From Halolactibacillus miurensis (GTDB taxonomy: Bacteria > Bacillota > Bacilli > Bacillales > Amphibacillaceae): 64,000 nucleotides of DNA. Where the stretch lies: assembly GCF_900116255.1 (NCBI RefSeq), contig NZ_FPAI01000006.1, forward strand, positions 1-64,000, read 5' to 3'. This document shows positions 58,472 to 64,000 of the stretch, one piece after another; position 1 is the stretch's first letter, and every line of letters begins with the position of its first letter. The notes beneath the pieces were generated by a model, which had not been told where the DNA came from, made no database searches, and saw only the letters and a list, made by a program, of their open reading frames with translations. Made by a program: the position numbers and the translations under genes.

Positions 58472-58912
58472 TTACTTCGTTAAATCAATATCATTGATGT
58501 GTGACAAGTTTAAAGCAACATGGTCCTCAGTAACGCCCCGCAGAAAATCTTTATACGCGTCACTTGCCATAAGTGCTTTAACATCCTCCATATTATCTGG
58601 CTTAATGACAATCAACCAACCCTTATCATAAGGTGACACATTAATCAGTTCAGGTTTATCTTCTAATACATCATTAACCTCAACGATTTCTCCGTTGATT
58701 GGTGCATACAGTTCTGATACTGTTTTAACGGATTCAACATTACCGAACGTATCATTCGCTTTCACTGTTTCACCAGTTTCACTGATTTCAGCGAACACAA
58801 CGTCACCTAGTTCATCTTGCGCATAATCAGTCACCCCGATACGAACTAAGTTATCTTCAATATTTAACCACACATGTTCATCTGTGTAATAATAATCTTT
58901 TGGTAAAGTCAT
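58472..58912 (-). CDS. gcvH: Glycine cleavage system H protein
   Basis: The lipoyl-carrier of glycine cleavage and, in Bacillota, the hub for protein lipoylation. The lipoylated lysine lies in GNVESVKTVSEL near residue 63, with the preceding YAQDELGDVVFAEIS. At 146 residues it is about 18 longer than usual, with a C-terminal extension GVTEDHVALNLSHINDIDLTK. The other gcv genes are not adjacent, as in B. subtilis. The neighbouring ArsC-like gene matches that gene order. Confidence 0.95.
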   Translation of the reverse strand: MTLPKDYYYTDEHVWLNIEDNLVRIGVTDYAQDELGDVVFAEISETGETVKANDTFGNVESVKTVSELYAPINGEIVEVNDVLEDKPELINVSPYDKGWLIVIKPDNMEDVKALMASDAYKDFLRGVTEDHVALNLSHINDIDLTK

Positions 58913-58961
58913 TTATCATTCCCTCTTTCATTTAAGCGAATTTGTTGCTGCTTATGTTGCT

Positions 58962-59312
58962 TTATTTCCATGTTTGTTCGAATTGTTCTTCCTTAAAACC
59001 GACCGTCACATGTTGGTCATCATAAGTAAGTGGACGTTTCATTAACATCCCATCGCTTACGAGTACATCGACTTTCTCTTCATGCGTCATATCAGGTAAT
59101 TTATCTTTTAAATTCAATTCACGATACTTCTGGCCACTCGTATTAAAGAATTTTTTAATATCTAGTCCGCTTCGTTCGATTAGCCCCATCATCACTGCTT
59201 TTGATGGTGTGTCTTCTACAATATGGTGCTCATCATAAGCGACACCATTAGCCTCTAACCATTGCTTTGCTTTTTTACATGTACCGCACTTTGGATAACA
59301 ATAAAACGTCAT
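58962..59312 (-). CDS. yusI: ArsC/Spx-family thioredoxin-like protein (YusI-like)
   Basis: A 116-residue protein of the ArsC/Spx superfamily. It starts MTFYCYPKCGTCKKAKQWLEANG, so it keeps a CxxC pair (about residues 9 and 12). It has DIKKFFNTSGQKYRELNL and the C-terminal MLMKRPLTYDD motif. The RNA-polymerase-binding Gly of Spx cannot be confirmed. It is probably a redox enzyme rather than an arsenate reductase. The start ATG at 59312 is chosen over an upstream GTG on homologue length. Likely co-transcribed with gcvH. Confidence 0.85.
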   Translation of the reverse strand: MTFYCYPKCGTCKKAKQWLEANGVAYDEHHIVEDTPSKAVMMGLIERSGLDIKKFFNTSGQKYRELNLKDKLPDMTHEEKVDVLVSDGMLMKRPLTYDDQHVTVGFKEEQFEQTWK

Positions 59313-59491
59313 TGTCAAATGAATCCCCACCCTTTCTCTTTTCTCCTTCTTTAGTATAAAGTCTCTTGCTTCGTTTTTCCACCTTTTCGCTTGTTCTAAT
59401 GCACTTTCATTGACATCAAAGCATTTATTATGATTAACTTAAACCTAAACCGTAACAATTCTTATTTACATTCATGCTTGTTTCGGTTACA

Positions 59492-59511
59492 CTTAGTAAT
59501 GGTTACGTTTC
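59492..59511. promoter_or_regulatory. Zur-box candidate upstream of the zinc ABC operon
   Basis: TTAGTAATGGTTACGTTT resembles the Zur consensus TCGTAATNATTACGA with the 6-1-6 arrangement (AGTAAT-G-GTTACG). It lies 22 bases before a TATAAT -10 (59534-59539) of the operon. Confidence 0.5.
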
Positions 59512-59560
59512 GAACAATCACAAAGTGCTTTTATATAATAGATAGAGGAGCTTAAATACA

Positions 59561-60316
59561 ATGACAGACACCATCGTTGAATTAAAAAATATACGCTATG
59601 CCTATGAAGACAAGATTGCTTTAAAAGATGTGAACCTCTCGATTCCTCGCGGGGCTTTTTTAGGTCTTGTCGGACCAAATGGTGGCGGTAAAACAACATT
59701 AATTAAATTACTACTCGGTGTGTTAACACCGCAACATGGCTCGATCGAGTTATTCGGAACACCTGCTAATAAGTTTAAAGATTGGCAGAAGATTGGCTTT
59801 GTGTCACAAAAAGCTAATGCCTTTAATCGAGGGTTTCCTGCCACGGTAAAAGAAGTCGTCGCTACGGGATTAACGGCACAAATCGGTTACTTGAAGTTCT
59901 TCACAAAAAAACATCGCGAGAAAGTAAAAGAAGCCATTGAACTTGTTGGTATGTCAGAATACATCAATCAAAACATTGGTGACTTATCAGGTGGTCAACA
60001 ACAGCGCATTTTTATTGCCCGTGCTTTAGTCAGTGAACCGGAATTTCTCATTTTAGATGAACCGACTGTTGGGATTGATACGGAAAACGTTCAAAAGTTT
60101 TACGAACTTTTAGGGAAATTAAATCACGAGAAAAAAATCACCCTTCTCCTTGTCTCCCATGATATTGGCACGATGACAAGTCATGCAAATGGCGTTGCTT
60201 GTCTCAATAAAGAAATCCATTTTCATGGTGATACAGAAGCGTTTCATAATTTATCTGAACAACGGATTTCATCATTTTATGGTCATGACTTAAATATCGT
60301 GACCCACAATCATTAA
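59561..60316 (+). CDS. Zinc ABC transporter ATP-binding protein (ZnuC/ZurA type)
   Basis: A 251-residue ATPase of the metal-ABC class. Walker A is GPNGGGKTTL (38-47), the signature is DLSGGQQQRIFIARAL near 143, and Walker B is FLILDEPTVGID near 164. The C-terminal ACLNKEIHFHG and late HDLNIVTHNH are typical of zinc transporters. First gene of a three-gene unit with the permease and Zur, like zurA-zurM-zurR of Listeria. Confidence 0.92.
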   Translation: MTDTIVELKNIRYAYEDKIALKDVNLSIPRGAFLGLVGPNGGGKTTLIKLLLGVLTPQHGSIELFGTPANKFKDWQKIGFVSQKANAFNRGFPATVKEVVATGLTAQIGYLKFFTKKHREKVKEAIELVGMSEYINQNIGDLSGGQQQRIFIARALVSEPEFLILDEPTVGIDTENVQKFYELLGKLNHEKKITLLLVSHDIGTMTSHANGVACLNKEIHFHGDTEAFHNLSEQRISSFYGHDLNIVTHNH

Positions 60317-60325
60317 GGACGGTGA

Positions 60326-61186
60326 GTGAGTTTGCTTAGTCAATTTTTTGAGTTTGAGTTTTTGCGCACGACACTTTATACAGGTTTAATCATCGGCTTA
60401 ATTGCGCCACTCCTTGGTACGTTTGTCGTTGTGAGACGCCTTAGCTTAATTGCTGACGGTTTGAGTCATGTGACTTTAGCCGGTATTGCTTTTGGTTTGT
60501 TTATGGATAAAAAATACGGATTAGCTGTCATTACCCCTTTTACGTCCGGGACAATTTTTTCTATCTTTGGAGCTATCTTAATTGAGCGTCTAAGAACAGT
60601 CTATAAAGCTTATCAAGATTTAGCTATTCCTATTATTCTCTCTGGTGGGGTTGGTCTTAGTGTTATCTTTATTGCACTTGCTGACGGATTGAACAATGAC
60701 TTATACTCTTACTTATTCGGATCTGTTTCAGCTGTGTCTAAACAAGATTTTAATACGATTCGGATTATTGCGGTTATTGTTTTAACGTTAATGGTTGTGT
60801 TTTATAAAGAATTGTTTATGTTATCATTTGATGAAGAACATGCGAAAGTATCAGGTATTCATTCAAAGAGTATTCACTTATTATTTATCTTACTGACGGC
60901 ACTTGTTATTTCAGCGTCTATCCGCATTGTCGGTGTGTTGCTTGTTTCAGCGCTCATGACACTGCCTGTCGCAAGTAGTATTCGCATTGCCAAAGGATTT
61001 AAACAAACCATTTTTTATTCGATTATCTTCGGTGAAGCAAGTGTCATTCTAGGGATTGTTTCTGGTTATTATTTAGAAATCCCCCCCGGTGGGACAATCG
61101 TGATGGTCTTAATTGCTTTTCTCATCGTGACAACATTTCTCCAAAAAGTATGGTTAAAATCTCAACGAAAGAAGGCGATTGTATGA
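60326..61186 (+). CDS. Zinc ABC transporter permease (ZnuB/ZurM type)
   Basis: A 286-residue membrane protein with about eight helices of the metal ABC permease family. PLLGTFVVVRRLSLIADGLSH (28-49) is the family signature. The second half has VGVLLVSALMTLPVASSIRIAK. It starts at GTG 60326 (SD AAGGA) or TTG six bases later. Its stop overlaps the zur start by four bases. Confidence 0.92.
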   Translation: MSLLSQFFEFEFLRTTLYTGLIIGLIAPLLGTFVVVRRLSLIADGLSHVTLAGIAFGLFMDKKYGLAVITPFTSGTIFSIFGAILIERLRTVYKAYQDLAIPIILSGGVGLSVIFIALADGLNNDLYSYLFGSVSAVSKQDFNTIRIIAVIVLTLMVVFYKELFMLSFDEEHAKVSGIHSKSIHLLFILLTALVISASIRIVGVLLVSALMTLPVASSIRIAKGFKQTIFYSIIFGEASVILGIVSGYYLEIPPGGTIVMVLIAFLIVTTFLQKVWLKSQRKKAIV

Positions 61187-61596
61187 ATTTAAATGAAGCC
61201 CTTAATAAGTTAAAAGAGGCTGGTTATAAATACACAAATAAACGGGCAATGATTTTAGAGTTTTTCGCAAATGAAGGGCGTTATCGTACAGCTAAAGAAT
61301 TACTCTCTTATATGGAACCGCATTATGATGGGATTAGCTTTGATACAATCTACCGAAATCTCCACCTCTTTAACGAGTTAGGTATTTTAGAATCCACTGA
61401 ACTAGACGGAGAAAAACATTATCAAATCCGGTGTGCTAATCACCACCACCATCATTTCATCTGTCGCAAATGCGGGGCAACAAAACGCATTCAAATCTGC
61501 CCAATGGATATGATTGATGATGACTTAAGTGGGTACATGATTGAAGGACATAAATTTGAAGTATACGGACTTTGTCCAGCTTGTCAAGCCGCATAA
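61183..61596 (+). CDS. zur: Zinc uptake regulator (Fur family)
   Basis: A 137-residue Fur-family repressor. The winged helix covers residues 1-85, with GYKYTNKRAMILEFF and the recognition part YDGISFDTIYRNLHLF. Metal sites are in NHHHHHFICRKCG (zinc Cys pair CRKCG) and GLCPACQ (second CxxC). The operon context with a zinc-type ABC transporter supports Zur over Fur or PerR. Start is the ATG at 61183 (ATGA overlap). It likely represses its own operon. Confidence 0.9.
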   Translation: MNLNEALNKLKEAGYKYTNKRAMILEFFANEGRYRTAKELLSYMEPHYDGISFDTIYRNLHLFNELGILESTELDGEKHYQIRCANHHHHHFICRKCGATKRIQICPMDMIDDDLSGYMIEGHKFEVYGLCPACQAA

Positions 61597-61604
61597 AATA
61601 GATA

Positions 61605-61642
61605 AATCCCCCAGTCACATAAACGGTGACTAGGGGATTTTT
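61605..61642. terminator. Shared terminator between zur and uspA
   Basis: AAATCCCCCAGTCAC / GGTGACTAGGGGATTT hairpin with T-run, usable from both sides. Confidence 0.88.
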
Positions 61643-61647
61643 AGATG

Positions 61648-62067
61648 TTATTTAACAATGAGTACCGGGCAATCGGCGCGTTTAGCCACTTTATGACTGA
61701 CACTTCCTAGCACCATTTCTTGCAGACTATTTAATCCGCGACTTCCAATAATGACGAGATCATGCCGTTCATCATTCGCGTACTTAACAATCGTTGGGCC
61801 TGGATCACCATGTAAGATTTTGATACTGTAATCTACTTCCGCTTCTGTTAATTTACGCTCAGAGATTTCTAATTTTTCACGTCGACTACGATCTAAATCA
61901 CTCGCATTCCAGTGATAAGTTGCATCAGCTTTCGCCGCTGTTCCATCAACAACATACAAGATGGTAACTTCAGCATCTGCTTGACATTTTGCTAATTCAA
62001 CCGCTTTTTCACAGGCGCGAATTGAATATTCAGATCCATCAGAAGCTAACAGGATTTTCTTAAACAT
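61648..62067 (-). CDS. Universal stress protein UspA family
   Basis: A 139-residue single Usp domain. ILLASDGSEYS at the start and IIGSRGLNSLQEMVLGSVSHKV (about 106-127) form the ATP-binding G-2X-G-9X-G(S/T) motif, intact here. It ends CPVLIVK. It is a stress-linked ATP-binding protein. Monocistronic. Confidence 0.93.
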   Translation of the reverse strand: MFKKILLASDGSEYSIRACEKAVELAKCQADAEVTILYVVDGTAAKADATYHWNASDLDRSRREKLEISERKLTEAEVDYSIKILHGDPGPTIVKYANDERHDLVIIGSRGLNSLQEMVLGSVSHKVAKRADCPVLIVK

Positions 62068-62204
62068 GAATGACCACTCCCTTAAAGATAAAATAAACTA
62101 TAGTATAATCTATCCTTTAACCGCTGTGGGTAAACCTCATTTCACCAAAAGTTTTCATCATTGTAACTATTCATACGGCTATTTTTTAATATCGCTCTGC
62201 CCTA

Positions 62205-63182
62205 CTAGTCATTTAGGTTAATCGGAGAATGCTTTTCAACAGAGACGCGTGCTGCGTCCGTCATAAGCTGAGTATTATAAGCATTTTGATACGTAGACAA
62301 AATGTGTTCATTACTACCTGACTTAATGGATTGAATAAAGGCTTCATCCTCCTGGTAATAGGGATCTTGTGTATCTACCATGACTTTTTCGGTTTTTCCC
62401 GTTTTTATCGTTAACGACTCAGGAGTCCACTCGATCACTGCTGAATCGGTATACATCGTAAACCCTATTTCATCTAAACCCTCTGGTAAGATGCACGTAT
62501 TGGTAATATTAGCGATGACTCCAGATTTAAATCGTATACTGAGTGTACCGACATCCGCTACAGTCACGTCTTCTTTTCGCTTATTCATCACGCGTTGTGC
62601 CTCATAAGCATGAACTTCTTCACTCTCACCTAAAAGGTACCTCAAAAGATCGACAATATGCGTCGCTTGTTCATTTAATTGTCCACCCGATAATGCTTGA
62701 TTACGCCACCAACTCACCTCAGGCATCGACCCCATCCATCTGCCTGTCACTAGACCTACGGTATGGTCTTTTAATAGACGTTTAAGATATTGAATCGATT
62801 CTAAGTAACGGAAATGATAACCGACAGCAGTCACTAACGGTGCTTTTTCGAGTGCTTCAACAACTTTTTCTGGCGCCGCTGTTGTTACACCTAGTGGCTT
62901 TTCAACAAAGAAAGGTATGCGATGCTTTACTAAGGTAAGTTCCATCTCACCATGCGCCATCGGCGGCACACAAAGATAAACACCATCTAATTTTTCTGCG
63001 TCTAGCATCGCATGAAAATCGCTATACCCTCTCATGCCGTCATACTGTTCAGCAAATCGCTTCGCTTTTTCCTCGCTCGTACCGCAAACAGCTACAAGTC
63101 TTACCTGGTCCATCTTCATTAGAATATCAGCATGTTTTTGACTAAATCCACCTGTCCCTACCATCCCAATCTTTATTGTCAT
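62205..63182 (-). CDS. Gfo/Idh/MocA-family oxidoreductase
   Basis: A 325-residue NAD(P)-dependent dehydrogenase acting on sugars or inositol-like substrates. The N-terminal Rossmann motif is GMVGTGGFSQKHADIL (residues 6-21), with the catalytic-loop lysine in FFVEKPLG near 92. The C-terminal half has SGGQLNEQATHIVDLLRYLLG with the conserved His. Start is the ATG at 63182; the ATG three codons earlier overlaps the AAAGG site. No sugar-pathway genes lie nearby to tell the substrate. Confidence 0.88.
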   Translation of the reverse strand: MTIKIGMVGTGGFSQKHADILMKMDQVRLVAVCGTSEEKAKRFAEQYDGMRGYSDFHAMLDAEKLDGVYLCVPPMAHGEMELTLVKHRIPFFVEKPLGVTTAAPEKVVEALEKAPLVTAVGYHFRYLESIQYLKRLLKDHTVGLVTGRWMGSMPEVSWWRNQALSGGQLNEQATHIVDLLRYLLGESEEVHAYEAQRVMNKRKEDVTVADVGTLSIRFKSGVIANITNTCILPEGLDEIGFTMYTDSAVIEWTPESLTIKTGKTEKVMVDTQDPYYQEDEAFIQSIKSGSNEHILSTYQNAYNTQLMTDAARVSVEKHSPINLND

Positions 63183-63428
63183 CGTACTCATCCTTTATCA
63201 TTTGACTTAGTTAATTAATTTACTTTATTTTAACGTTGTTCTTAATAAGTCGCAACTTTTTCCATAAAACAACCTGAATATAAGTGTTAATACACATAAC
63301 AAGCACTTCTTACTAATTAATCAAATCCATGAGAAGCAACATGTCATACAAAATGATGTAAACATGTTACAATTAATATTGATAGTAAATACCATAACTC
63401 ATACATGAGAAGATAAGGGGTGCAAAGG
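63183..63428. other. Divergent promoter region between the oxidoreductase and the HesB-like gene
   Basis: AT-rich 246 bases; no gene or strong hairpin seen. Confidence 0.4.
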
Positions 63429-63734
63429 ATGAAATTAGACGTAACAGATCAAGCCATTCAATGGTTCAAAGAGGAAGTATTAGTGGAAGAAGGTAGTGCC
63501 GTTCGTTTTTATGTGAAAATTTATGGTACAAGCCCGATTCGTGAAGGCTACGCACTAGCCTTTGACGTACACAATGAAGCAATTGATGGACCTGTTGGTG
63601 AGAAATTTGAGCAGAGTGGACTCACTTTTTACGTTAAAGAAGATGACCTCTGGTTCTTTGAAGGTCATGATTTAATCGTTGATTATGATGAGAAGATGGA
63701 TGAAGTCGCTTATCGCTATCCAGAAAATAAGTGA
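63429..63734 (+). CDS. HesB/YneR-like protein
   Basis: A 101-residue protein of the HesB-like fold. It reads LDVTDQAIQWFKEEVLVEEGSAVRFYVKIYG, then GYALAFDVHN, and a C-terminal DLIVDYDEKMDEVAYRYPEN. It contains no cysteine, so unlike IscA it cannot hold an Fe-S cluster in the usual way. It matches the YneR-like branch. The role is unknown. Start is the ATG at 63429 after AAGGGG; the GTG nine bases earlier is within the site. Confidence 0.82.
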   Translation: MKLDVTDQAIQWFKEEVLVEEGSAVRFYVKIYGTSPIREGYALAFDVHNEAIDGPVGEKFEQSGLTFYVKEDDLWFFEGHDLIVDYDEKMDEVAYRYPENK

Positions 63735-63772
63735 CTGTATCTTGTCTCAATCGGACGCATTCAATATGATAA

Positions 63773-63816
63773 ACAAAAGGTCACAGATGCGACTAGCCCA
63801 ACTGTGACCTTTTAGT
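63773..63816. terminator. Shared terminator between the HesB-like gene and cheY
   Basis: AAAAGGTCACAG / CTGTGACCTTTT hairpin, symmetric enough for both converging genes. Confidence 0.85.
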
Positions 63817-63821
63817 ATGCT

Positions 63822-64000
63822 TTAAAAAATTTTTTCTAACGCTTGTTTAATACGATCTTGATCAAATGGCTTAACGATAAAATCTTTCGCACCCGCTTGA
63901 ATTGCTTCAAGTACCATTTGTTGTTGTCCCATTGCTGAGCACATGACAATCGTGGCACCTGGGTCATTGGCTTTAATATTCTTAACAGCCTCTACCCCAT
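63822..64000 (-). CDS. cheY: CheY-like response regulator, C-terminal part (cut by window end)
   Basis: The last 59 residues of a receiver domain. VMCSAMGQQQMVLEAIQAGA carries the conserved Ser/Thr position, then KDFIVKPFDQDRIKQALEKIF ends the protein with the conserved Lys of FIVKPF. This pattern is that of Bacillus CheY, the flagellar motor switch regulator. No output domain follows. The N-terminal half with the phosphorylated Asp is outside the window. Confidence 0.88.
   Translation of the reverse strand, partial: GVEAVKNIKANDPGATIVMCSAMGQQQMVLEAIQAGAKDFIVKPFDQDRIKQALEKIF

Overview
The window looks like chromosomal DNA of a low-GC Bacillota, most probably a Bacillaceae. It starts with the 5' end of a 16S rRNA gene on the minus strand. 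It carries many gene neighbourhoods familiar from Bacillus subtilis: ytqA-ytqB, metK, ytkD, yugI/patB, yuiD/yumB/yumC, yutM-dapF, yutI-thrB-thrC-hom-yutG-yutD, yunB/yunD, nadABC with a NifS partner, and the suf operon. Gene starts are preceded by strong AGGAGG-type ribosome binding sites. Control is by classic Gram-positive leader RNAs: a T-box (leuS) and FMN, lysine and SAM riboswitches. The species cannot be named from this sequence alone.

Layout. 1-445: rRNA operon edge with tandem promoters. 446-9790: leuS with its T-box, tRNA modification genes, metK, a Nudix hydrolase, an SOS-boxed Y-family polymerase and an orphan response regulator. 9790-19830: riboflavin uptake (FMN riboswitch), M42 peptidase, pgi, an S1 protein, PatB-like lyase, HPr, deoD, yuiD, NDH-2 and ferredoxin-NADP reductase. 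19950-23010: an overlapping two-gene cassette of a glutathione-synthetase-like ATP-grasp ligase and a fused N-formylglutamate-amidohydrolase/DUF1704 protein. This is the best candidate for a little-described pathway. 23550-31760: an Fe-S carrier, dapF, a stand-alone TnpB element, an NFU protein and the hom-thrC-thrB operon with a CodY-box candidate. 31900-35700: an NSS amino-acid transporter with a 38-residue partner, then an NhaC-family transporter under a lysine riboswitch, so probably a lysine importer. 35680-46220: YunB, an HD-GYP protein, YunD, nadBCA with a divergent nifS, purC with PurR-like boxes, a DNA glycosylase-like protein and an ANT(6)-like nucleotidyltransferase.

46300-49101 is a decayed, AT-rich island at the 3' end of sufB. 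It is bounded by a 30-bp direct repeat (29/30 identical) that duplicates the last codons of sufB. Next to one repeat lies the C-terminal remnant of a tyrosine integrase. The old suf terminator is stranded on the far side. The cargo is an RDD membrane protein, a 61-residue membrane protein and a secreted protein whose signal peptide is thrown out of frame and back by two A7 tracts.

49072-64000: sufCDSUB, a SAM-riboswitch-controlled methionine ABC importer (metN-metI-metQ), a thioredoxin-like protein, gcvH, an ArsC/Spx-like protein, a zinc ABC transporter with Zur (no binding protein), UspA, a Gfo/Idh/MocA oxidoreductase, a HesB/YneR-like protein and the C-terminal end of a CheY-like regulator cut by the window edge.

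Taken together the region is mostly housekeeping metabolism: Fe-S assembly, NAD, methionine/SAM, threonine/lysine and metal uptake. Three places stand out as accessory or unusual: the ATP-grasp/DUF1704 cassette, the TnpB element and the sufB island.
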